Source: Kosakonia sp. SMBL-WEM22 (GTDB lineage Bacteria; Pseudomonadota; Gammaproteobacteria; Enterobacterales; Enterobacteriaceae). Taken from it: 64,000 bases of DNA. The notes below the pieces were generated by a model. It worked only from the letters and a program-made list of their open reading frames with translations, was not told the DNA's origin and searched no databases. Location: positions 1,612,001 to 1,676,000 of the forward strand of contig NZ_CP051488.1 in NCBI RefSeq assembly GCF_014490785.1, read 5' to 3'. Shown here one piece after another: positions 54,734-63,215 of this stretch. The translations under genes and the position numbers were made by a program. Each line of letters opens with the position of its first letter. The first letter of the stretch is position 1.

Positions 54734-54932
54734 AACTAGGTGCAAAGAGCGTGTGTTTTACACTTATGCTTCTTTAGCCAAAATCGGAATGTTTCTAAGC
54801 TTTATAGTATAAGTATAAATATTTAAGATATAATTACGATCGATAGTAATTTCTGTTATCAAAAAAGTGATCCAACCTGTATGTTTTGAAAAGAATGACA
54901 TTTATAATGCCTATATACGATATGGAGGGGAT

Positions 54933-55856
54933 ATGTATTTTAAAGATGAAAGTCTGTTTAGTTTTTTGTTTAGAACCCAATTGCTCTATAGCGGCATAGA
55001 TTTTTCCAACTTATTTACTTTTGGAGGCAGGATAAGGAGTCACTTAAAAGCCAAGAAAGAACTGTTGCCCTTATATCAGAGATTTAATGAAGGGCTATTA
55101 TACTCAATACTTAATGACTACGAACATGAGCAAACTTCATTTTCACATCCATACAATGATTTGAAAATGGTTAAGGAATTTCTTAATTTAGGGTTTTGTC
55201 ATGTTTACCAAAATAGTTGTGAGTCATTCACGTACTGTGATATGTGTATCGAAGAAAGTTACCATCATCATGGTGTCGGTTATTTAAAACGTCAATGGGG
55301 TAAAACTAAGTATTGCGATGTTCATAAAAAGTCACTTTCAGTCCTTCCCCCTTTATCATACAAAAATTCAGTTGACAGTATGTTCGAAATCCTGTCGGGA
55401 AACCTGCCTCATCCAAAAAAAATATATACATACTCAATGAATGAAGCATTACTTACCAGAGGAATGGGAAAAATAATCAGGCCGTTCTCATCTATCTATA
55501 TTAAGCCTTGCGCATTACTTTTGCTGCAAAAATGGATTTACTGCAATAAAAATTATCTGCTAACTGTGCTACCAAAAAAAATTGGGGATCCTTATAGTAT
55601 AGATCTCTTAAGGGAACTCAGTAAACATCCAGAAACTTATGTAAAACAAATATTTAAAAAACGAAATGAAGATAATCTGCAGGCATTTAATGATTTCATA
55701 TCGGAAAACACTGTTATTACCACAGAGAAATATGGTGTTATCTATAAGGACAGTTTTAAATTCAAAATAATGAAAGCTAGAAATATCAAATGCAAATTTT
55801 CTATGAATAAAAAATTGTGTTATGGTTGTGAAATGTGGCAGAAATCATCAAAGTGA
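54933..55856 (+). CDS. Second TniQ-family protein
   Basis: This 307-residue protein starts at the ATG at 54933 (very strong site GGAGGGG); a GTG at 54867 has none. The N-terminal DESLFSFLFRTQLL matches the TniQ opening. A zinc-binding C-x2-C ... C-x2-H set (Cys102, Cys105, Cys128, His131) is embedded in YCDMCIEESYHHHGVGYLKR, as in TniQ/TnsD. An extra CYGC lies at the C-terminus. It is AT-rich and convergent with the other tniQ. It is likely an alternative target selector. Confidence 0.8.
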   Translation: MYFKDESLFSFLFRTQLLYSGIDFSNLFTFGGRIRSHLKAKKELLPLYQRFNEGLLYSILNDYEHEQTSFSHPYNDLKMVKEFLNLGFCHVYQNSCESFTYCDMCIEESYHHHGVGYLKRQWGKTKYCDVHKKSLSVLPPLSYKNSVDSMFEILSGNLPHPKKIYTYSMNEALLTRGMGKIIRPFSSIYIKPCALLLLQKWIYCNKNYLLTVLPKKIGDPYSIDLLRELSKHPETYVKQIFKKRNEDNLQAFNDFISENTVITTEKYGVIYKDSFKFKIMKARNIKCKFSMNKKLCYGCEMWQKSSK

Positions 55857-56038
55857 AAATGAAGAAATCAACCACTAGGTTTTTATTTGATTGTTATTAT
55901 TTGGTTGGCCCAGGCGAGAAGGAATATTGAAGTTTTAACCTTTTGAAGTATTAAATGTATCATTATTTATACAGTAAATAATTATGGCTTTAGTTCAATT
56001 TACACTTTATAGTCTCCTATTAAGTAAGATGATATTTC
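55857..56038. other. Gap between two convergent tniQ genes
   Basis: 182 bp, AT-rich, no supported gene and no clear terminator. Confidence 0.4.
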
Positions 56039-57079
56039 TTATTCACCAGTTGAAGGTTTCCTTTTGGGTTTGTTCTGATCAAGGGAGGAGTGGAGCCATG
56101 TTTTTTGCATTAGTGATTTTATTTCAGCTGTTGATATTCTATTATCATATAAATGACGCTCCTCATAATATTGAGATTCATCTTTTATTGCTAAGTTCAC
56201 TTTGTCTGAAATGGCGAAGTATCGTTGCAAACAGAATTTAAGAAATAATTTACGTGAAGGGGGGATATTATCACTGCGGTCATAAATATAATGAAGTAAT
56301 CGTAATTTTTCGACCACTGCAGGTTCAGTATCACTATCCCATATACACTTGACGAGGTTATTGAGTGCAGTGTCGAGTTTTATCCTTCTTGAATTTTCAG
56401 CTTTACTAAGTTGTATTCTCTTTGGTAAGTGAATATCTGCATCAATAATTGGGTTTTCTATTTGATGCACTAAGTTAGAAAATAAAACACAGGCATAGCG
56501 TGCAAAATCAACGTCAATATTGTCACACTGTTCCGATTCATAAAATTGATCAGGGTAATATTCAACAGCAATGTGAGGGCTAGATGGTACTGGCCTAGAC
56601 AATAATTGACAGCGGTGGCGGTAACAGACACTGACACCCGGGATCTGATGTTCGCAATGCCAGTATGGCACGCCATAATGCATCGCATCTTCTCTGGCGC
56701 ATGCAGGGCAGAAGTGAAGTTGCATCCTTTGAGAGCTGTGATTACCAGTAAGTTGATAAAACCATTGCAGGCGTGCCGGTGGACCATTCAACTGGCGCAG
56801 TTCTTTTGCATAACGGGGCATTGCCCATACCCATAAAGGAAATAAAGTTTGTTCTAACCAGAGGAGCCTGGGGTTTTCGTGGTTAACATCAGCAATGTCT
56901 GTCAAATGCTGTGTCAGGAAAGGATGGAATGATGATCTGGATTCCAGCCCAAGGCTTCTTGTAAATTTTTGTACTGAATACCCACTTACAGAAAGGCTTC
57001 TGCATAGTCTGCCATGCAGAGTTTCATTAGGAAATGGTTTTAATAACATAGACCACCACGCTGTATTTGCCCAGGGCAT
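56039..57079 (-). CDS. tniQ: TniQ/TnsD-like target selector
   Basis: This 346-residue protein has a TniQ N-terminus (LKPFPNETLHGRLCRSLSVS) and the zinc motif CPACAREDAMHYGVPYWHCE followed by HQIPGVSVCYRHRCQLL (Cys124, Cys127, Cys152, His155). It is shorter than Tn7 TnsD (508 aa). The ATG at 57079 overlaps the tnsC stop (TGATG), so the two are coupled; a longer start would lie inside tnsC. In Tn7-like elements this protein directs TnsC to the insertion site. Confidence 0.9.
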   Translation of the reverse strand: MPWANTAWWSMLLKPFPNETLHGRLCRSLSVSGYSVQKFTRSLGLESRSSFHPFLTQHLTDIADVNHENPRLLWLEQTLFPLWVWAMPRYAKELRQLNGPPARLQWFYQLTGNHSSQRMQLHFCPACAREDAMHYGVPYWHCEHQIPGVSVCYRHRCQLLSRPVPSSPHIAVEYYPDQFYESEQCDNIDVDFARYACVLFSNLVHQIENPIIDADIHLPKRIQLSKAENSRRIKLDTALNNLVKCIWDSDTEPAVVEKLRLLHYIYDRSDNIPPSRKLFLKFCLQRYFAISDKVNLAIKDESQYYEERHLYDNRISTAEIKSLMQKTWLHSSLDQNKPKRKPSTGE

Positions 57080-58542
57080 CAGGTTTCGATTGAAGGATCT
57101 TTGCAAAGCAGATCGTAATGTTCCAGCGCACTGTATCGACAATCGTTTTGCGATAGAGCTCGAAATAGCACTGCCTCGCATCGTTCAGCGAGGATAGCCT
57201 CAGTTTGCGCAGTATAGTTATTCAACATCTTCGCAAATTCCTCGTGTTGAGGTCGCTGTAAATCACCTGTAACAGTAAATGATTTGTGGACCGATTTTAC
57301 GAGTCTGGGCTTGGATATCTTAAATTGTGTCGGGCTGACATCTGGTTTTTCACTTATTCTAATTATCTCCTCAAAAGCCGATAATCCTTGCTGTTCTTCA
57401 GCACAAATAAGCGTATCCGTAACAATAAATTCGTCTGACCGACTGGTTAATACAGATTCGGAAAGCCTTAGCAAAGCGGGTGTGATTAATTCATTACCAG
57501 TGCCAATAATTTTTAATTGTGCATTCACAAATAATCGTTGAGCTATTGCCAGATTTCCTTTCGATAGCTTATGCATTTGAATGTTGAGCTCATCAGTAAG
57601 CGGGGTGTAGACATTAGTCCATTGATATCGCCAAAGGTACTGAATGAAAGATTGCCAGTCTGAAGTCTGATATGCGAGCGGATTGAGACGCATGAAACCT
57701 GCGGTTTCAGCTCGTCTTGCAAAACGTAAACGTTGCCGCATTTTCTCTTCAAATTCAGTATTTCCGCAAAAAATCAGTGGCACCCCTAATGTATCGACAA
57801 TTTCGTGAAGAAAATTTATAAGCTGCTCATCACCGTTTGTGCGGGTCAACCTTTGCATTTCATCAATGACCAGCACGCCAATGAATGAAGTCTTAATTTT
57901 CTGAGCGATGAGCCGGAGTAATGTTCCACTGCGTGATGGCGGGGGCGTTCGCTCGAATCCAAGGGCATCATCAATGACAGCAAGTAAGATTTCAGTCAAA
58001 TCACGTGCTTTCGAATTTGGGGGGCAATTTACTTTGAGCCAGACAACCTGACGAAGTGGAGCAAGGTCGTGCCCATGATATTCAGTATGGTCAATGACCT
58101 GAGGAAAATGTCCTAGTACCTGTTCGAGCATCGTTGATTTGCCAACTCCGCTCATACCTGTAACAGAAAATGTTCCTGCCTGGGGACGATGAAAACCGTC
58201 ACCCAAGGTCTTACCCAGACTTCCGTCGATGCTGTAATGAAGAAAACGCACTGTATGAATGTCAAGCGGGTTGCGGTTCACATAACCAGTTCGCAAGAGC
58301 CGGACTATCGCTTTATAACAATCATAGAAAGATTCTTGAGGGCAGCGGAAGGCATCTATTCGGTCAATGTACTGTTCACGGATAGAGTTGCTGAGTTCAC
58401 GCTCATTATCATCAATCTCGGGAAAATTGCTGAGAGACAGCATAACCTCTTCCCTCGACATCTGGGGGGGCAGCGCTTCAATAAGAGGATTGCCTCTGTA
58501 CTCCGGTAAGTCTGCCTTACGATATATCGCTTGTACAGTCAT
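57079..58542 (-). CDS. tnsC: TnsC transposition regulator ATPase
   Basis: This 487-residue AAA+ protein has Walker A TGMSGVGKSTML (core about 129-137) and Walker B VLVIDEMQRL (about 223-232), and the sensor region PLIFCGNTEFEEKMRQRL. It links the target selector to the TnsAB transposase and gives target immunity. It starts 2 bp after the tnsB stop and overlaps the tniQ start. N- and C-terminal extensions fit TnsA-containing systems. Confidence 0.94.
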   Translation of the reverse strand: MTVQAIYRKADLPEYRGNPLIEALPPQMSREEVMLSLSNFPEIDDNERELSNSIREQYIDRIDAFRCPQESFYDCYKAIVRLLRTGYVNRNPLDIHTVRFLHYSIDGSLGKTLGDGFHRPQAGTFSVTGMSGVGKSTMLEQVLGHFPQVIDHTEYHGHDLAPLRQVVWLKVNCPPNSKARDLTEILLAVIDDALGFERTPPPSRSGTLLRLIAQKIKTSFIGVLVIDEMQRLTRTNGDEQLINFLHEIVDTLGVPLIFCGNTEFEEKMRQRLRFARRAETAGFMRLNPLAYQTSDWQSFIQYLWRYQWTNVYTPLTDELNIQMHKLSKGNLAIAQRLFVNAQLKIIGTGNELITPALLRLSESVLTSRSDEFIVTDTLICAEEQQGLSAFEEIIRISEKPDVSPTQFKISKPRLVKSVHKSFTVTGDLQRPQHEEFAKMLNNYTAQTEAILAERCEAVLFRALSQNDCRYSALEHYDLLCKDPSIET

Positions 58543-58544
58543 TC

Positions 58545-60665
58545 CTATTTATCCTTTTTATAATAATTATTTTGTTTAGCAAGCCACTCCTTCCTTGCTT
58601 CAGGTCCGGGTAAAATCAAAATGTTATTAGCTGGAGGCAGATTGTAATAATCTTTAGTGTTTATGGGACCCCCTTGTTGAGCAAAAAGAACTTCATTTTT
58701 ACGGTTTTCCCTGATGTTTTTATAGCGGCCATGTCCTTTAGTTCTCAATGCCTTGAGTAAATTTTCGCCGTCCAGTTCATTTTTTTGAATCAATTTGCGC
58801 AACTCCACAGAATCAGCTGTGATTATATTGCTGCTTCTATGTATATCAATGATGTCTGCTACCACCTCCGCCTCCATGTGGGGCATACCTCGAAATATCT
58901 TTCTTCTGGACAGGAGTTCACTTTGAGAAAAAGGGGTGTCCTTACTTTTTCTTATATAAATCATGTCCATTGAATTATCGTTAATCCGCACGTCTATTCG
59001 TGTATGACCAAAGTTTCTTGCTGCCACCATCTCATCATCTGAGCATTCATAGAAACGATTTCCATACTGAATGCCCTTTCCGGTAACGCTAGCACTATCC
59101 GGGTACAGAAGTTTGGATATGATTTCTTGTTCAGATATCTGGTAACCGCTGAAACGGAAATTTGCGACACTGATATTCCAGCTGTTTACAGGAGTTGCAA
59201 TTAGATTATTTTTAAGAAGAAGAGGATTTATATAGAGAAGTTCTTTATTCAGAGCATGGTTATACTCATCTACAGCACGGATCATGATTTGTGTGAAGGC
59301 CTTAAGGGTGTAGCATGAGCTAAGCTGTGGCCGCGCTTCCCCTCTAACAACAAATCCACCTCTTGTCGTTCCCAGTAGTTTATGGACTGCTTTATGGTTT
59401 AGTATACGAAATCGGCTTTCAACAATGCTTTTCAGATCTGCTCTGTAGGAAGGGGCAAACATTAACTCTGTGAAGGGTACCACTGCTGACTGAGCTTTCA
59501 GCCCAATCAATTCAGCGTTATCACAAAGTAACTTTGTTGGGACATGGCTGCACGGCCAGCGGCTATCACTGATATCATTGATACCAAATAATTGACAATA
59601 TGCCTCTTTTGGTGAAAAGCAGTTAGCAAGTGCCTGAGCAGCCGCTCGCCACGAAGCATAAAGATAAGAAACATGCATACCCGTTATCATTCTGGTAGCA
59701 CGGTCGACAACCAAATATACTGTTGGCCGGCCAACCACATTTCCGGTCAACTCAGATATCAAATGTACATCAGCAACTGTGGCATCAATTTCGAATACTG
59801 AGCCAGGGAGTGTATCAGTGTTTGCTGAGGAACCAGCTAACGCGCGTTTATTGAGTAAGAAATCTCTTTCTGTAGTTCGTCTCCGTGCAATTTGGGCAAG
59901 CGAGAATAGTTTGGTAATACAATATCTGAACTGTGCCAGAGACGGATAGGGAATAACTGCTTTATCCGTTTGTGAGACCAGTTCAGGAAAATATTCTTCA
60001 AGGTAGATGCGCCAGCATTCCGTCTGGCTTTTACCTCGAGGTTTGAGATAATATTTTTGGAGGATTTTTTTTATGTTAGCAGTATCAAGATCGGACATGA
60101 CGTAGATGTCTGACCGACCGTCAACAATGACGCGCCCCTTCTTTTTTCGACCAACTGAAACAGATTTGAGTGATTTTTTTCCACCGACTCCTCCGCTTTT
60201 TGCGTAAGCAGGTGTCAGTGACTGTTTACCTCGCCCATACTTCCAATAATTTGATAGCAACTGTCTTATCGTGGTGTAGCTGATGTTGTTGTTCGTGGCA
60301 TAATTTCTTAATATCGGACTTCGTTCATTGAGAGCGTATAAAAAGAGAAATTCACGGTCTGATATTAGAGGGGTGATTAAGGCGAAGTTCTTATCTCGCC
60401 TAAGTCTGTTTTTTTCGGGTATTTCATCTTCTGTAGCCATCATCCACACGGGGATTTGATAGTTGAGTTGCACAATTTTTTTTGCCTGAATGCCAAGCTT
60501 AAAAGGCTCAATGTAGAAGAACTTTGGACGTGTGATTTTGTTGTCGCTAATTTCATATAACACCATGCTTCCAGTTTCACTGTACAGTGCAAGAACCCGG
60601 TAAAGAACATCGGAAAGTCCTTCAACACCAGAGACCGACCATACAGAATTCTCAATTATTTTCAT
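58545..60665 (-). CDS. tnsB: TnsB DDE transposase
   Basis: This 706-residue transposase of the retroviral-integrase superfamily cuts and joins the 3' ends. The catalytic triad is Asp294 (FEIDATVADVH), Asp382 (LLCDNAEL) and Glu416 (LKSIVESRFR). The spacing of 88 and 34 residues resembles the 88 and 35 of Tn7 TnsB. N-terminal helix-turn-helices would bind the end repeats. The start overlaps the end of tnsA by 14 bp. Confidence 0.95.
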   Translation of the reverse strand: MKIIENSVWSVSGVEGLSDVLYRVLALYSETGSMVLYEISDNKITRPKFFYIEPFKLGIQAKKIVQLNYQIPVWMMATEDEIPEKNRLRRDKNFALITPLISDREFLFLYALNERSPILRNYATNNNISYTTIRQLLSNYWKYGRGKQSLTPAYAKSGGVGGKKSLKSVSVGRKKKGRVIVDGRSDIYVMSDLDTANIKKILQKYYLKPRGKSQTECWRIYLEEYFPELVSQTDKAVIPYPSLAQFRYCITKLFSLAQIARRRTTERDFLLNKRALAGSSANTDTLPGSVFEIDATVADVHLISELTGNVVGRPTVYLVVDRATRMITGMHVSYLYASWRAAAQALANCFSPKEAYCQLFGINDISDSRWPCSHVPTKLLCDNAELIGLKAQSAVVPFTELMFAPSYRADLKSIVESRFRILNHKAVHKLLGTTRGGFVVRGEARPQLSSCYTLKAFTQIMIRAVDEYNHALNKELLYINPLLLKNNLIATPVNSWNISVANFRFSGYQISEQEIISKLLYPDSASVTGKGIQYGNRFYECSDDEMVAARNFGHTRIDVRINDNSMDMIYIRKSKDTPFSQSELLSRRKIFRGMPHMEAEVVADIIDIHRSSNIITADSVELRKLIQKNELDGENLLKALRTKGHGRYKNIRENRKNEVLFAQQGGPINTKDYYNLPPANNILILPGPEARKEWLAKQNNYYKKDK

Positions 60666-61500
60666 TAGTCAGGCCCACCTCGTATGCACTGTTACGTAAA
60701 ACTGAAATGTACCCACAATTGACGATGTCCGAAGTCAAATCTACTTCAATGCTTTTAGTTGCCAACATAAATTTCAGTATAAAAAGTGATCTTTCAGGAG
60801 GGATTCGCAGGAACAAAGACATTTTTTTGACAATATCAGAAATCATATACTGGCCGGGTGGTAGTCTTCTCAGTATCGAAGAGTCAATGTTTAAATCTGG
60901 CAACCCATTCATACGAAAAGGTGCAGTAAACCAATTAATATTTTCGCTCTTAATCTTATTAATTTTACTACCTGTGTAAACCTGGAACTGAATGTTAATT
61001 CCCTCCCAGAAAAGTCGTTCAATCTCCTGCTTTTCTGCATCACGTTTGGAAATTATTTCATCTGGTTTGATAGAGTAAGCGCGGTATTTGATGCTTCCAT
61101 TTGGATTCCTGAATGTCAGAACGAAGTCAGTTGTCATAACAGCAGGCGTTGCCGCGATGTCTGTGCTTTTGACGTTACGGCGTAATGTCGGATGAGGAAC
61201 ATTAAGAATGCGAGAAATATTTTGAGTGAGAGTGATCGGCAGAAGAGGAAATTGCTCGCGAATATCTATTACAGCATCATTGAATTCGGCAAGGTAGTAA
61301 AATTCACTTTCAATACTGGACAATGTATTGTGCTGTCTGAATGTTTTTAAACCACGTATGGCTGAGCGTATTCCTGTAGATTGTTTAAAGTCTTGTGGCC
61401 TAATCCATGGCTGATAGTTTTCCCCAGAGCCGATACCCACCCCGTCTTTAAGTGCTTTTTCATAGCTCTCAAGCGATGTAAACCGTCTTCCTCTGCTCAT
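60652..61500 (-). CDS. tnsA: TnsA endonuclease
   Basis: This 282-residue restriction-enzyme-like nuclease cuts the 5' ends, allowing cut-and-paste movement. Candidate active residues are Glu64 (SSIESEFYYLAEFND), Asp125 (MTTDFVLTF) and Lys145 (AYSIKPDE), matching the E-D-K pattern of Tn7 TnsA. The C-terminus has the helix-rich part that contacts TnsC. It is first in the operon; its promoter lies within or beside the right-end TnsB sites, so TnsB may repress it. Confidence 0.92.
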   Translation of the reverse strand: MSRGRRFTSLESYEKALKDGVGIGSGENYQPWIRPQDFKQSTGIRSAIRGLKTFRQHNTLSSIESEFYYLAEFNDAVIDIREQFPLLPITLTQNISRILNVPHPTLRRNVKSTDIAATPAVMTTDFVLTFRNPNGSIKYRAYSIKPDEIISKRDAEKQEIERLFWEGINIQFQVYTGSKINKIKSENINWFTAPFRMNGLPDLNIDSSILRRLPPGQYMISDIVKKMSLFLRIPPERSLFILKFMLATKSIEVDLTSDIVNCGYISVLRNSAYEVGLTNENN

Positions 61501-61636
61501 AACAACCTCATGAGAACAGGCGAGTAAGATATGTACTTCACCTTTTATAAGTGTAGTCCTGTTTGCACAGGTTACAAAAAAATGAAGATAGCCTCAAATG
61601 CCTGTAAAAGCGTCATCAAATCAGATCGTTATTCAG

Positions 61637-61690
61637 GATAGTGACATAACTTTGTTATGAGAAACGTGATTAGTGACATAACTCTGTGAT
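61637..61690 (-). repeat. Internal TnsB-like sites at the right end
   Basis: Two direct copies of GTGACATAACT-type sequence (61637-61661 and 61668-61690) lie inside the terminal repeat. Core spacings are 32 and 20 bp. They match the closely packed site array known for Tn7 right ends. The rest of the gap to tnsA (61501-61636) shows no gene. Confidence 0.8.
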
Positions 61691-61719
61691 TAGTTACATA
61701 ACTTTAATATGACGCGACA
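61688..61719 (-). repeat. Right terminal inverted repeat
   Basis: Read inward on the minus strand it begins TGTCGCGTCATATTAAAG and continues like the left end through TTATGTAACTAATC; 29 of 32 positions agree with 18115-18146. Confidence 0.93.
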
Positions 61720-61724
61720 GCGTC
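61720..61724. repeat. 5-bp target site duplication, right copy (GCGTC)
   Basis: Exact copy of 18110-18114, immediately outside the ACA end of the element. Confidence 0.92.
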
Positions 61725-61768
61725 ACAAAACCGCGCTTCTCTCTTTGCCTGTTATTTCGCCATTCGCT

Positions 61769-61803
61769 ATATGACTAGTCATATAAACGAAATGACTAGT
61801 CAT
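61769..61803 (+). promoter_or_regulatory. Twin ATGACTAGTCAT operators before the GH1 operon
   Basis: A perfect 12-bp palindrome occurs twice, at 61771-61782 (extended to ATATGACTAGTCATAT at 61769-61784) and 61792-61803, with a 21-bp repeat distance, about two helical turns. The form resembles operators of HutC-type GntR regulators. The second copy lies just before the ribosome site, so it probably represses the operon. The regulator gene is not in the window. Confidence 0.75.
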
Positions 61804-61815
61804 GGAGAAAGCGCA

Positions 61816-63192
61816 ATGAGCAGAACATTACCGACCGGTTTTTTATGGGGCAACTCCGTCTCCAGCATGCAGACCGAAGGGGCGTGGAATGAGGGCGGAA
61901 AAGGGATGTCGGTCTACGATATCCGCGAAGCCAGCGAATTCGCCTCCGACTGGAAAGTCGCCACCGACTCCTATCACCGCTACGAGGAAGATTTCGATCT
62001 GATGCAGGATCTGGGCATGAACTGCTACCGCTTTCAGATCGCCTGGAGCCGCGTTTGCCCTGAGGGTGACGGTGAATTCAATCAGGAGGGCATCGATTTT
62101 TACGCGCGCTTTATTGACGGTCTGCTGGCGCGCGGCATTGAGCCGATGGTCTGCCTTTACCACTTCGATATGCCGCTGGCGCTGGCAGAAAAGTATAACG
62201 GTTTTGTCGATCGCCACGTGCTGGACGCCTTTGTGCGCTATGGCCAGAAGATGATCGACTGCTTCGGCAGCAAGGTGAAGTACTGGCTCACCTTTAACGA
62301 GCAGAATATCTACCATATGCCCGGCGCGTTTCAGGTTGGCGGCTACCTGAAGGGCGAAAAAACTCTGCGCGAGCTTTACCAGATTCAGCACCACGTGATG
62401 ATGGCGCACGTGCTGCTGACGCACTATCTGCACGATACCCAGCCCGGCAAACTGATGGGCGGCATGCTCGCGCACCAGCTGATCTACCCGGCTACCTGCA
62501 AACCGCGCGATATCTTCTGTGCCATGCAGTATGACGAATTCCTCAATCAGAACCTGCTGCGCGTCTACGCCGGGCAGGGCTACAGCCCGGCGGTGATGGC
62601 GGTGGTGGAAAAAGAGGGCTTCGGCGATATCTACCGGGATGAGGATCTGGCGCAGATCGCGCGCGTCAAAAACGACTTTATGGCCTTCAGCTACTACGCC
62701 AGCAAAACGCTGGATAGCGACGCCATTGGCACGGATACGCCGGTCAACTACTACCTGCACGAAGGTGACAAGCCTAACCCTTACCTTGAAGCGACGGAGT
62801 GGGGCTGGCAGATCGATCCGCTCGGTTTTCGCGCCATCATTACCCGCTACTACAACGACTGGCGGCTGCCGGTCTTCCCGATTGAGAACGGCATCGGCGT
62901 GATTGAGGAGTGGGACGGCGTCAACCCGATTGATGATGAGTACCGCATTGCCTATCACCGCGATCACCTGCAGGCGATGCAGGATGCGATGTTTGAAGAT
63001 GGCGCGCAGGTGATTGGCTATCTCGGCTGGGGACTTATCGACATTCTCAGCTCCCAGGGGGATATGCGTAAACGCTACGGCGTGGTCTACGTCAACCGCG
63101 ATAACCACGACCTGAAAGATATGCGACGCGTACCGAAAAAGAGCTACCGCTGGCTGCAACGGGTGATCCGTAGCAACGGGCGTGACCTGTAA
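61816..63192 (+). CDS. 6-phospho-beta-glucosidase, GH1 family (chromosomal)
   Basis: This 458-residue enzyme hydrolyses phosphorylated beta-glucosides such as cellobiose-6-phosphate. Acid/base Glu162 is in TFNEQNIY and the nucleophile Glu357 in PIENGIG. The start at 61816 (GGAG upstream) yields MSRTLPTGFLWGNSVSSMQT; an in-frame ATG 45 bp earlier lies in the operator. It is followed after 23 bp by a PTS EIIC gene, so it works on the imported sugar. It is GC-rich and outside the transposon. Confidence 0.93.
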   Translation: MSRTLPTGFLWGNSVSSMQTEGAWNEGGKGMSVYDIREASEFASDWKVATDSYHRYEEDFDLMQDLGMNCYRFQIAWSRVCPEGDGEFNQEGIDFYARFIDGLLARGIEPMVCLYHFDMPLALAEKYNGFVDRHVLDAFVRYGQKMIDCFGSKVKYWLTFNEQNIYHMPGAFQVGGYLKGEKTLRELYQIQHHVMMAHVLLTHYLHDTQPGKLMGGMLAHQLIYPATCKPRDIFCAMQYDEFLNQNLLRVYAGQGYSPAVMAVVEKEGFGDIYRDEDLAQIARVKNDFMAFSYYASKTLDSDAIGTDTPVNYYLHEGDKPNPYLEATEWGWQIDPLGFRAIITRYYNDWRLPVFPIENGIGVIEEWDGVNPIDDEYRIAYHRDHLQAMQDAMFEDGAQVIGYLGWGLIDILSSQGDMRKRYGVVYVNRDNHDLKDMRRVPKKSYRWLQRVIRSNGRDL

Positions 63193-63215
63193 CGCAGTGA
63201 TAAGAGGGCAGCGCA

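Larger units (their letters stand above)
18115..61719. mobile_element. Tn7-like transposon, 43.6 kb, with complete ends
   Basis: The element starts TGT at 18115 and ends ACA at 61719, carries a 32-bp terminal inverted repeat with 29 matching positions, and is flanked by GCGTC duplications. Additional AGTTATG-centred repeats sit inside each end. The tnsA-tnsB-tnsC-tniQ operon reads inward from the right end, as in Tn7. Cargo of about 36 kb fills the left and middle. Removing the element and one GCGTC copy restores a continuous intergenic region between the aldo/keto reductase and the GH1 operon. All transposition genes look intact, so the element may still be mobile. Confidence 0.95.

Noticed and set aside
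55984..56241. 85-codon frame in the gap between the two tniQ genes
   Set aside because: It largely overlaps the end of tniQ on the other strand, lacks a ribosome site and has no recognisable feature beyond AT-rich hydrophobic codons.
54933..61500. CRISPR-associated transposon
   Set aside because: No cas genes and no CRISPR repeats were seen anywhere in the window; target selection is by TniQ/TnsD-like proteins.
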